Of a DNA stretch of 64,000 nucleotides, positions 19,270 to 26,966 are shown piece by piece (within the stretch, counting starts at the first letter, position 1; the number at the start of each line of letters is the position of its first letter). The position numbers and the translations under genes were made by a program. The DNA comes from Peptostreptococcus faecalis (GTDB taxonomy: Bacteria; Bacillota; Clostridia; Peptostreptococcales; Peptostreptococcaceae), in the NCBI RefSeq assembly GCF_900240845.1, contig NZ_OERU01000001.1, positions 517,079-581,078 on the forward strand, written 5' to 3'. The notes beneath the pieces are model-generated. The model was given only the letters and a program-made list of their open reading frames with translations, did no database searches and was not told where the DNA came from.

Positions 19270-19297
19270 ATTATACCACATAAAATAAAAATGTTAA
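19270..19297 (-). promoter_or_regulatory. sigma-A promoter of prdC
   Basis: On the - strand: TTAACA (19297-19292), 16-bp spacer, TATAAT (19275-19270) with an extended -10 TGG. Leader about 145 nt. Unlike prdA, no -24/-12 element is visible here. Confidence 0.7.
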
Positions 19298-19510
19298 CAC
19301 CTAAAAAAAAGTTTAACTTAAAATATTGTCTTGAAATTATGTGAAAACATAATTATAAAGTCTCATTGACTATATAAAAATCTGTGACTTTTGTCATTAA
19401 GCACTATTTATACATATGTATGTGAATAAAGAGTTTAGTAAAATAAAGCTATTTCCAAATTAAAGATCTCTATTCAAGTTTACTATTCAATGTATTTAAG
19501 TTAGTTATTA

Positions 19511-19538
19511 TTGTAAAAATACAATGCTATGATATAAT
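19511..19538 (+). promoter_or_regulatory. sigma-A promoter of prdR
   Basis: TTGTAA (19511-19516), 16-bp spacer, extended -10 TGATATAAT (TATAAT 19533-19538). The ATG lies 43 nt downstream. Confidence 0.7.
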
Positions 19539-19580
19539 TTTATAATAGATTTATAAAGTAGAACTTCAGGGGGGATGTAG

Positions 19581-21347
19581 ATGTTTACGGTTCCATTAGA
19601 TGGATCAATAAAAGATATAATAGAAACTGAGTTTATAATAGCTGAAGATCAGAATGATATAAAAGATATTTTTAATGCAATTACGGTTGAAAATAAAATT
19701 ATTATAATAATAGATAAAGTTTCAGAAAATATTATAGGTTATTTTCTAATAGAAAATATACCCGAAATCATAAGCAAATATGGAGAAGAATATAAAAAAG
19801 TAAAATTAGAAAAAGTTGCTAAAAAAGATTTTAAAATTATAGAAGACAGTAGTATGTTGACAATACGAAATGTAGAAGAAGATATATATTCAAATATTTT
19901 CATATTAATAGATGAAAACAGAGAAGTAATTGGATATATTACAAAAGAAAAGGTAAAAGCAAAATCTCTAGAAGATATTGAGTCAAAATACAGCACTTTG
20001 AAATATCTAGTAGGTCAAATAGATGAAGGGATATGTGCTGTAGATAAAGATGGAATAGTCCTTTTGTGGAATAGTTTTATGGAAAATAGGTATAATATAA
20101 CTGCAGAAGAGATGGTTGGAAAGAAAATGAGTGACTTTCTAGAGGATACCATTTCTATTAGAGTTCTTAGAACAAAAACAGAAATAAGAGATGTATACTA
20201 TATAAAACAGGATAATGGTGTGGAATTATATGGTATAGTAAGAGCCAGTCCTGTATATTACAAAAAAGAATTTGTAGGGGTAGTTTGTACTGAAGTAGAC
20301 ATAACAGATGCAAAAAAATTAGCAAAAGAATTAGAAGTAACGCAAGAAAAAATAAAATATCTGGAAGATGTAATATCGTTATCTACTGGAGATTTTGACC
20401 AAATACTTGGGAATTGTTACGGCATTGAAAGAGCTAAAAACATTGCAAGACAAGTTTCAAAGACGAATACTTCTGTAATGATCACCGGAGAAGCTGGTAC
20501 AGGTAAAGAGTTATTTGCTAGAGCTATACATAAAAATAGTTTAAAAAAGGGCAGTTTTATACATGTGAATTGTAATATCATCAATCAAGACAATTTTGAA
20601 AGAGATTTTTTCGGTTATTCGGATAATGATTATGAAGGAAATCGTGACAGAAGCAAGGCTGGATTGTTAGAAATAGCAAATGGAGGGACTCTGTTTTTAG
20701 ATGAAGTAGATAAGATTCCTTATAATGTTCAAGCTCAACTACTAAGGGTATTACAAAATAAAGAGGTTACAAGAGTTGGCGGAGAAAGTTCGATAAGTAT
20801 AGATATTAGAGTTATATCATCAACTAGTGAAAATATTAAATCTCTTCTAAAAGAAGGTAAATTTAGAGATGATCTGTATTACTTTTTGAATGTAATAGAG
20901 ATAAAATTACCTGCATTAAGAGATAGAAATGAAGACATAGGAATACTAATATATCACTTTTTAGAAGAAGAGTGCAAAAAAGTAAATAAACCCTTTTTAA
21001 AGATAGGGAAAGAGGCGTTTAGAATATTGGAAAAGTATGAATGGAAGGATAATATAAGAGAGCTAAAGAACATTATAGAAAACATTGTAGTCTTGTCATT
21101 TAAAAAAACTATAGAATCAGATGATATGCCAGAGTATATAATAAATTCTATAGAAAAATCGGGCAAGTCTAAGATGTATCCGACAGATTTGAATGAAGCA
21201 ACTGAACTTTTGGAAATTAAGAGGATTAGAGAAACTTTAGAAAAAAATAAATGGAATAAAAGTAAAACTGCGAAAATATTAAATATTCCTAGGGCAACAC
21301 TGTATTATAAAATCAGAAAATATAATATAAAAAAGCACGAAAATTGA
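19581..21347 (+). CDS. prdR: PrdR, sigma-54-type activator of proline reductase genes
   Basis: 588 residues. A CBS-pair-like N-terminus (about 1-130), a PAS domain (about 140-250), an AAA+ domain with Walker A 'GEAGTGKE' (303-310) and Walker B 'GGTLFLDEVD', and a C-terminal Fis-type HTH ('WNKSKTAKILNIPRATLYYKIRKY'). PrdR activates prd genes in response to proline in C. difficile. Oddity: the sigma-54-contacting GAFTGA is replaced by NDYEGN (349-354). GGGGGGA precedes ATG 19581. Confidence 0.93.
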   Translation: MFTVPLDGSIKDIIETEFIIAEDQNDIKDIFNAITVENKIIIIIDKVSENIIGYFLIENIPEIISKYGEEYKKVKLEKVAKKDFKIIEDSSMLTIRNVEEDIYSNIFILIDENREVIGYITKEKVKAKSLEDIESKYSTLKYLVGQIDEGICAVDKDGIVLLWNSFMENRYNITAEEMVGKKMSDFLEDTISIRVLRTKTEIRDVYYIKQDNGVELYGIVRASPVYYKKEFVGVVCTEVDITDAKKLAKELEVTQEKIKYLEDVISLSTGDFDQILGNCYGIERAKNIARQVSKTNTSVMITGEAGTGKELFARAIHKNSLKKGSFIHVNCNIINQDNFERDFFGYSDNDYEGNRDRSKAGLLEIANGGTLFLDEVDKIPYNVQAQLLRVLQNKEVTRVGGESSISIDIRVISSTSENIKSLLKEGKFRDDLYYFLNVIEIKLPALRDRNEDIGILIYHFLEEECKKVNKPFLKIGKEAFRILEKYEWKDNIRELKNIIENIVVLSFKKTIESDDMPEYIINSIEKSGKSKMYPTDLNEATELLEIKRIRETLEKNKWNKSKTAKILNIPRATLYYKIRKYNIKKHEN

Positions 21348-21355
21348 TAAAAAGA

Positions 21356-21401
21356 GCACTTATTTTATTGAGTTCAAAACAAAAAAATAGGTGCTTTTTT
21401 T
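21356..21401 (+). terminator. Terminator of prdR
   Basis: GCACTTATTTT (21356-21366) pairs with AAAATAGGTGC (21384-21394), then TTTTTT. It isolates prdR from the prdA operon. Confidence 0.8.
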
Positions 21402-21518
21402 ATTATTTAACCTAAAAAAAGTGATTAAAAATCGATTCAACAGGAATTTAAAAATTATTTCGCTTTAAAAATACAGAAATAGTGGTATAATAACTTTAAA
21501 GAGATAGTAAAAATGATA

Positions 21519-21534
21519 TGTCTAAAAACTGACA
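21519..21534 (+). promoter_or_regulatory. Candidate PrdR enhancer, copy 1
   Basis: TGTCTAAAAACTGACA. It shares TGTC-N-AAAAA-NN-GACA with copy 2, 140 bp downstream. TGTC/GACA arms form an inverted repeat, as expected for a dimeric Fis-type HTH. The assignment to PrdR is an inference from position. Confidence 0.45.
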
Positions 21535-21658
21535 CATGTACAAAAAACTTACAGTTTATTTAAATTATAGTATCTGAAAAGATAAGTATTAGACTCTTTT
21601 ACCTAATTGTTTGATAAATTACAAAATATTCAAATAAGTTCAATTGAACATGAAAAAG

Positions 21659-21674
21659 TGTCGAAAAATAGACA
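21659..21674 (+). promoter_or_regulatory. Candidate PrdR enhancer, copy 2
   Basis: TGTCGAAAAATAGACA, matching copy 1 at 13 of 16 positions. It lies about 305 bp upstream of the sigma-54 promoter. Confidence 0.45.
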
Positions 21675-21810
21675 GTTATAACACAGGTGAACTATTAAAC
21701 ACTTATGTGATTATATGGTTTATCTTGTAGAAATTATTCTATATTTACTATATCTAAACATTAAAAAATTGGATAAAAATAACTTGTATTGAAATTTGTT
21801 TGTTTGTAAA

Positions 21811-21838
21811 TTGAAACCTATAGTTTAAAACATATAAT
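21811..21838 (+). promoter_or_regulatory. Possible sigma-A promoter upstream of prdA
   Basis: TTGAAA (21811-21816), 16-bp spacer, TATAAT (21833-21838). The -10 lies inside the left arm of the 17-bp inverted repeat. Confidence 0.4.
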
Positions 21839-21878
21839 ATGAATTTTAGTAAAACTAGGAGTCATATTATATGTTTTA
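21826..21878. repeat. 17-bp perfect inverted repeat
   Basis: Arms 21826-21842 and 21862-21878 are exact reverse complements, with a 19-nt loop. No T-run follows, so it is not a standard terminator. Confidence 0.8.
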
Positions 21879-21963
21879 TAATAAATATAGAACTTTTTAT
21901 ACACTAGCAGAATCAAGATGTTTAAAAAAAAATTTATAAAATTTAATTAAATTCTTGACAAAG

Positions 21964-21980
21964 TGGCATGAAAATTGCTA
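21964..21980 (+). promoter_or_regulatory. sigma-54 (-24/-12) promoter of prdA operon
   Basis: TGGCATGAAAATTGCTA: GG of the -24 at 21965-21966 and GC of the -12 at 21977-21978, with exactly 10 bp between them; consensus TGGCAC-N5-TTGCA. Start of transcription near 21990. It agrees with PrdR being a sigma-54-type activator. Confidence 0.85.
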
Positions 21981-21989
21981 TACTCATCT

Positions 21990-22379
21990 TGTGTTTTGTT
22001 AAATAAATAGTTGTTTAATTTATTAACTGACTTTGTATAATGATTATTCATTCTAAATTATTTGAGGAATTAAGAATATATATGCTCGAAGAAGTTTGGG
22101 ATTTTTATCTAGTGTCAGTTAAAACGATAGGCAAGTATAATTTTATCTTATATGTTTCAAGAAAATACGAAGAAGCATTTTATCTTCGTATTATAAATAT
22201 GTAAACCAATATGCATACGGTTGACTACATATTCACAAAGAAGTATTGTTCATTGAAAATTGCTAATATAAAATAGCTAAACACTATAAAGTGTTTTATA
22301 CGTGGATAATGTGCAGATGTCGACCAGATACATATTTGTTATAAATTAATTATTTTTTTAAAAAGGAGGATTTTTTGCT
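21990..22379 (+). other. Structured 5' leader of prdA
   Basis: About 390 nt. Hairpins: 22164-22173 with 22183-22192 (10 bp, perfect); 22197-22232 (ATATGTA/TACATAT outer, AACC/GGTT inner); about 22278-22295 (AAACACT/AGTGTTT). A 40-codon frame with ATG 22082 and stop 22202-22204 overlaps the first hairpin; its GAGGA lies 13 nt upstream. No known riboswitch recognised. Confidence 0.5.
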
Positions 22380-24281
22380 ATGTCAATTACTAATGAAACA
22401 GCAAAAGCCCATGCTAATGACCCTGCAGTAAGTTGCTGTAGATTCGAAGCGGGATCAATAGTTGAAGCTGCAAATCTTGAAGATCCAGCTATATTCCCAG
22501 ACTTAATAGACTCTGGTTTACTAGAAATTCCAGAAAACGCATTGACAATAGGTCAGGTATTAGGAGCAAAAGCAACAGCTACAATAGATGCTCTTCAGCC
22601 AATGACAACAGATAATATTGTTGATTACGCGGAAAACGTTGATTCAGAAGAGGAAGAAGTTGCTGAAGAAGTAACTACTAATGAAGTAGTAGCTCCAGCT
22701 GCATCAACTTCAAACGTATCTGGAGGTGTTCTTAAGATAAGTATAGCAGAAGGAAAAGGTATAAACCTTGAAATACCAATGGGTATTGCCGGTGCTGCTG
22801 GACAGACAGGAGCTCCTGTAGCAGGTGTATCTGTACCAGTTGCTGAAGAAGAAACTACTAAACTTATAAGATCACTTACTAAGAAGCACTACAAAATAGA
22901 TAAGGTAGTTTTCGGTGAAAAGACTTCAATCGATGGAACTACTCTTACAATCAGAACTCCAGAAGAACTTTGTAAAGAAGCAATAGCTACTGAAGAATTG
23001 GTTTATGATTTAAAATTAGATATCATAACTCCAGACAGATACAATGAATATTCTGAAGCAGTTCTTGACCTTCAGCCAGTTGCAACTAAGGAAGAAGGCG
23101 ACTTAGGAGAAGGTGTAACAAGAGTACTTGATGGTGTTGTAATGGTACTTACTGGTACTGATGCAAACGGTGTACAAATTGGTGAATTCGGTTCTTCTGA
23201 AGGTGCTATGGACACAACTATGATGTGGGGTAGACCAGGTGCTGCTGATTATGGAGATATCTTCATAAAAGGACAGGTAACTATAAAAGAAGGAACTAAC
23301 ATGGAAAGACCAGGACCTTTAGCTGCTCATAAGGCATTCGATTATATCACTCAAGAAATAAGAGAAGCTTTAAAGGCTGTTGAAGATGAATCTTTAGTAG
23401 TAGATACTGAAGTAATAGAACAGTTCAGAAGAACTGGAAGAAAGAAAATAGTTGTAATCAAGGAAATAATGGGACAGGGTGCAATGCACGATAACCTAAT
23501 ACTACCAGTAGAACCAGTTGGTACTTTAGGAGCTAGACCAAACGTTGACCTTGGTAACGTTCCAGTTGTTTTATCTCCACTTGAAGTATTAGATGGTGGT
23601 ATACATGCGTTGACTTGCATAGGACCTGCTTCTAAGGAAATGTCTAGACATTACTGGAGAGAGCCACTAGTTGAAATGGCAATGGCTGATGAAGAGTTCG
23701 ACCTAGTAGGGGTAATTTTTGTAGGTTCTCCACAGGCAAACTCTGAAAAATTCTATGTATCTAAGAGATTAGGTATGTTAGTTGAATCTATGGAAGTAGA
23801 TGGAGCTGTTGTTACTACAGAAGGATTTGGTAACAACCATATCGACTTCGCATCACATATCGAACAGATCGGTATGAGAGGAATTCCAGTAGTAGGGGTT
23901 TCATTCTGTGCTGTACAGGGAGCTCTAGTTGTTGGTAACAAGTACATGACTCACATGGTTGATAACAACAAATCTAGACAAGGTATAGAAAACGAAATAC
24001 TTGAAAACAATACATTAGCACCAGAAGAAGCTTATAGAATTATATCTATGCTTAAGAATGCTATTGAAGGTGTAGAAGTAAAAGAACCTGAAAGAAAATG
24101 GAATAACAACGTTAAACTTAATAACATTGATGCAATAGAGAAAACTCTAGGAATAACTATTCCTCTTGAAGATAATGAAACTACTCTTAACATGACTAGA
24201 AAGAGAAGTGCACTATACGAAAGAGAAGATATAGAAGCTGGAATAGTAGAAGATACTTACACTCCAGTTGATGGTGAATAA
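22380..24281 (+). CDS. prdA: D-proline reductase proprotein PrdA
   Basis: 633 residues. Self-cleaves at Thr412-Cys413 in 'HALTCIGPASKE' to give a 412-residue N-terminal chain and a 221-residue chain whose Cys becomes the pyruvoyl group that binds D-proline as a Schiff base. PrdA plus PrdB opens the ring to 5-aminovalerate. N-terminal 'SCCRFEAGSIV' and Ala/Val/Glu-rich linkers (80-160) are visible. AAAAAGGAGG precedes ATG 22380. Cytoplasmic Stickland reduction. Confidence 0.97.
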   Translation: MSITNETAKAHANDPAVSCCRFEAGSIVEAANLEDPAIFPDLIDSGLLEIPENALTIGQVLGAKATATIDALQPMTTDNIVDYAENVDSEEEEVAEEVTTNEVVAPAASTSNVSGGVLKISIAEGKGINLEIPMGIAGAAGQTGAPVAGVSVPVAEEETTKLIRSLTKKHYKIDKVVFGEKTSIDGTTLTIRTPEELCKEAIATEELVYDLKLDIITPDRYNEYSEAVLDLQPVATKEEGDLGEGVTRVLDGVVMVLTGTDANGVQIGEFGSSEGAMDTTMMWGRPGAADYGDIFIKGQVTIKEGTNMERPGPLAAHKAFDYITQEIREALKAVEDESLVVDTEVIEQFRRTGRKKIVVIKEIMGQGAMHDNLILPVEPVGTLGARPNVDLGNVPVVLSPLEVLDGGIHALTCIGPASKEMSRHYWREPLVEMAMADEEFDLVGVIFVGSPQANSEKFYVSKRLGMLVESMEVDGAVVTTEGFGNNHIDFASHIEQIGMRGIPVVGVSFCAVQGALVVGNKYMTHMVDNNKSRQGIENEILENNTLAPEEAYRIISMLKNAIEGVEVKEPERKWNNNVKLNNIDAIEKTLGITIPLEDNETTLNMTRKRSALYEREDIEAGIVEDTYTPVDGE

Positions 24282-24330
24282 TACTATTAAAGTATGTTTG
24301 TTCAAATACCTAGCGGAAGGAAGGTAGAGT

Positions 24331-24696
24331 ATGCAGGAAGATTTAAGATACATTTCCTCAGAAAAATACTATGAAGGTGTCATCTCTAAAATAGAGGGCG
24401 GCGCAGTCACTATTGATCTAAAAGGTAGACTTGGACAATTTAAAATACCAAATAGAATGCTTATTACTGACTATAATCCTCAAGTAGGTCAAGAGGTCGG
24501 GTTTATGTTAAGCAACCCAGAGGTATTTAGTTCTGAGCCTAACGAGGAATATGTAAGAAAAATAAAAAGTCAGCAAAAAGTAGAAGAAAGTAAAAAAATA
24601 GAGAATCTGACAAGAATAGAGAGAGAAATTTTAGAAAAGTCTAAGGAATTAGCGGATCTTAAAGAAGAAATCGAAAAACTTAAGTCAGAAAAATAA
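24331..24696 (+). CDS. prd-operon S1-like/coiled-coil protein
   Basis: 121 residues. The first half looks like a small S1/OB barrel ('YYEGVISKIEGGAVTIDLKGRLGQFKIPNRMLI'); the second half is a charged coiled coil ending 'LEKSKELADLKEEIEKLKSEK'. It resembles the CBO2463/CBO2479-type family. It sits between prdA and prdB, 24 nt before prdB; a similar gene occupies this place in related prd operons, as I recall. Function unknown; RNA binding or assembly of PrdAB are possibilities. GGAAGG precedes ATG 24331. Confidence 0.8.
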   Translation: MQEDLRYISSEKYYEGVISKIEGGAVTIDLKGRLGQFKIPNRMLITDYNPQVGQEVGFMLSNPEVFSSEPNEEYVRKIKSQQKVEESKKIENLTRIEREILEKSKELADLKEEIEKLKSEK

Positions 24697-24720
24697 CTAT
24701 TCCGAAGGGAGAGAAATATA

Positions 24721-25452
24721 ATGAGTCGTAATTTAACAACAGTTCCAGGACTTCAATCTGAGATATTTGTTCCTATAACACCACCTCCAGTTTGGACTCC
24801 TGTTACAAAACCATTAAACGAAATGGTAATAGCATTGGCTTCAGCTGCCGGTGTACATATGAAAAATGATGAAAGATTTAACCTAGCTGGTGATACAGGA
24901 TATAGAGCCGTACCAGATACAGCTACTCCAGATGATTTGATGGTATCACATGGTGGATATGATAACTCTGACGTAAATAAAGATATAAACAGTATGTTCC
25001 CAATCGAAAGATTACATGAACTTGCTGCAGAAGGCTTTATAAAAGCAGTTGCACCTTTCCATTATACATTCATGGGCGGTGGTGGAAACCAGGACGCATT
25101 TACAAATGAAACTGGTCCAGCTATTGCACAGAAATTAAAAGATGAAGGTGTTGACGGCGTTGTTATGACAGCAGGCTGAGGTACTTGTCATAGAACTGCC
25201 GTGATCGTGCAGAGAGCAATAGAAGAAGCTGGTATACCAACTATAATAATAGCAGCTCTTCCTCCAGTAGTTAGACAGAATGGTACTCCAAGAGCGGTTG
25301 CTCCATTGGTACCAATGGGTGCTAACGCTGGTGAACCACACAACATTGAAATGCAGACAGGAATACTAAAGGCTACTTTAGAGCAGTTAATAGCTATTCC
25401 TTCAGCAGGAAAGATAGTACCTTTACCATTTGAATACCACGCAGCTATATAA
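24721..25452 (+). CDS. prdB: D-proline reductase selenoprotein subunit PrdB
   Basis: 243 residues when TGA 25177-25179 is read as selenocysteine (U153 in 'VVMTAGUGTCHRTAV', a U-x-x-C redox motif). The frame is continuous on both sides. GrdB-like family. PrdB's selenol attacks the ring C-N bond of pyruvoyl-bound D-proline. GAAGGGAG precedes ATG 24721. Read conventionally it would appear as two broken ORFs (to 25179 and from 25201). Confidence 0.97.
25177..25179 (+). other. prdB: Selenocysteine codon (UGA) in prdB
   Basis: TGA at codon 153, in the U-x-x-C active-site motif. Confidence 0.96.
25196..25212 (+). promoter_or_regulatory. Candidate bacterial SECIS hairpin in prdB
   Basis: CTGCCG pairs with CG-(T)-GCAG around a TGAT loop: 6 bp with a one-base bulge, starting 16 nt after the UGA. 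The spacing matches the selD element. Confidence 0.6.
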
Positions 25453-25513
25453 TATAAATATATATTATTAGTCTGGATTAGGATTTGGATGATAATACAA
25501 GAAAATAAGTAAA

Positions 25514-25560
25514 TACATCCTCCATAGTTTATGGAGGATGTAATTTTCTTATTTTTTTAG
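25514..25560 (+). terminator. Hairpin between prdB and prdD
   Basis: Perfect 13-bp stem (25514-25526 with 25530-25542, loop GTT), followed by ATTTTCTTATTTTTTT. It looks like an intrinsic terminator inside the operon, so prdDEF are probably transcribed at a lower level by read-through or from another promoter. Confidence 0.8.
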
Positions 25561-25579
25561 TAAAGTAGAGGTGAATAGT

Positions 25580-26338
25580 ATGGAAGAAAAAATATTGAGA
25601 AAGCTTATTATTAAGCCGTTTTCTATTAACGAAGTAAGATATGGAAATCGATTTTCAATAAAAGATAATATACTAGAATTAGTTCCTGAAAAAATAGAGG
25701 AACTTAAATCTGCGCAAGACTTGATAGTTGATATAAAACTGGATATTATAAAACCAGGAGATTATAATAAAGAAATAAATACAATAATGGATATAATTCC
25801 AATTTCTACAAAGGTACTCGGAAAAATAGGAGAAGGAATTACTCATACTCTTACAGGTGTATATGTAATGCTTACAGGTGTTGACGAAGATGGTAGACAA
25901 ATGCATGAGTTTGGTTCATCAGAAGGTATACTAAGTGAGCAACTTAAATTTGGTAGAAGAGGAACTCCATCTACTTCTGATTACATTATACATATGGACG
26001 TTACTATTAGAGGTGGATTACCATTTGATAGAACGCTTCCGAATGCTTGTTTTAGAGCATGTGATGATTTTATTCAAGAAATTAGAAATACATTAAAAAC
26101 TATAGATGGGAGACAAGCAGATTCATCATATGAATACTTGGATAAATCTAGACCAGGTAAGAAAAAAGTTGTGCTTGTCAAACAGATAGCAGGGCAAGGT
26201 GCCATGTATGACAATTTAGTTTTTCCTGAAGAACCTAGTGGATTTGAAGGAGGAACGTCAATAATTGATATGTGTAACATGCCTATGATACTATCCCCGA
26301 ATGAATACAGGGATGGAATTTTGAGAGCATTAGTATAG
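25580..26338 (+). CDS. prdD: Proline reductase cluster protein PrdD
   Basis: 252 residues, paralogous to the N-terminal half of PrdA: 'GEGITHTLTGVYVMLTGVDEDGRQMHEFGSSEG' matches PrdA 'GEGVTRVLDGVVMVLTGTDANGVQIGEFGSSEG'. It stops at 'GILRALV', aligned with PrdA 'GGIHALT', just before the cleavage site. Lacks PrdA's N-terminal ~165 residues. I start at ATG 25580 (AGAGGTGA upstream); a GTG at 25571 is also in frame. Role unknown; a structural or assembly partner is possible. Confidence 0.9.
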   Translation: MEEKILRKLIIKPFSINEVRYGNRFSIKDNILELVPEKIEELKSAQDLIVDIKLDIIKPGDYNKEINTIMDIIPISTKVLGKIGEGITHTLTGVYVMLTGVDEDGRQMHEFGSSEGILSEQLKFGRRGTPSTSDYIIHMDVTIRGGLPFDRTLPNACFRACDDFIQEIRNTLKTIDGRQADSSYEYLDKSRPGKKKVVLVKQIAGQGAMYDNLVFPEEPSGFEGGTSIIDMCNMPMILSPNEYRDGILRALV

Positions 26339-26350
26339 GAGGTATCGAGC

Positions 26351-26818
26351 ATGGGAATAGGACCATCGACTAAAGAAACTACATTACATATGTTCAGAGA
26401 TCCATTAGTTGAAGTATTGGGTGAAGATAAAGATATCGATTTCATAGGAATTATGATTGTTGGGACTCCTGATGATAACAAATACAAAAATCTTGTAGGT
26501 CAGAGAGCCGCAGCTTGGTGTGAAGCTATGAGAGCAGATGGTGTTATATTAAGTTCAGACGGTTGGGGAAACTCACATGTCGACTATGCTAACACATTTG
26601 AAGAAATAGGAAAAAGATCTATACCAACTGTAGGTATAACATTTAATGGAGTGCAAGCTAGATTTGTAGTTGTAAATAAATATATGGATACGATAGTTGA
26701 TATTAATAAAAGTAAAGAGGGAATTGAGACTGAAGTGGTTGGTGAAAATAATGCCAATCTTATTGATGCAAAAAAATCTCTTGCTTTTTTAAAGTTAAAA
26801 ATGCAAAAAAAGAAGTAA
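26351..26818 (+). CDS. prdE: Proline reductase cluster protein PrdE
   Basis: 155 residues, paralogous to the C-terminal chain of PrdA. It begins 'MGIGPSTKETTLHMFRDPLVE' against PrdA 'TCIGPASKEMSRHYWREPLVE', so Met-Gly replaces Thr-Cys and the pyruvoyl-forming Cys is absent. 'DGVILSSDGWGNSHVDYANTFEEIG' matches PrdA. Its start follows prdD's stop by 12 nt with GGAGGT. It cannot make a pyruvoyl group by this route; function unknown. Confidence 0.9.
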   Translation: MGIGPSTKETTLHMFRDPLVEVLGEDKDIDFIGIMIVGTPDDNKYKNLVGQRAAAWCEAMRADGVILSSDGWGNSHVDYANTFEEIGKRSIPTVGITFNGVQARFVVVNKYMDTIVDINKSKEGIETEVVGENNANLIDAKKSLAFLKLKMQKKK

Positions 26819-26966
26819 ATGGTATTATTTATAATGTGTTTTTGAAATAAAATAGATTGAAAATTCCGGAAATACATCTTAGAAATTTAGGTTATGCGTA
26901 TAATTCATGTTGAAGTATATTTATAACTTAGATATAAATTAATTATTTGACTGGAGGTACTTAGTT

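Larger units (their letters stand above)
19118..19580. other. prdC-prdR divergent intergenic region
   Basis: 463 nt without a gene. It holds the prdC promoter on the - strand, the prdR promoter at 19511-19538 on the + strand, and a small palindrome TGAC-TTTT-GTCA at about 19385-19396. I see no other clear structure. Confidence 0.6.
21348..22379 (+). other. prdR-prdA regulatory region
   Basis: 1,032 nt without a confirmed gene. In order: prdR terminator, two TGTC-N-AAAAA-NN-GACA elements (21519, 21659), a sigma-A-like promoter over a 17-bp inverted repeat (21811-21878) followed by a 22-codon open frame, a sigma-54 promoter (21964), and a leader of about 390 nt with several hairpins and a 40-codon open frame. 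Confidence 0.75.

Noticed and set aside
24721-25452. prdB as a pseudogene split by a nonsense codon
   Set aside because: TGA is at the known Sec site with U-x-x-C; both sides are conserved.
25580-26818. prdD-prdE as a broken prdA duplicate
   Set aside because: Each has its own start and ribosome site, both remain open and similar to PrdA; the break is at the maturation bond, not random.
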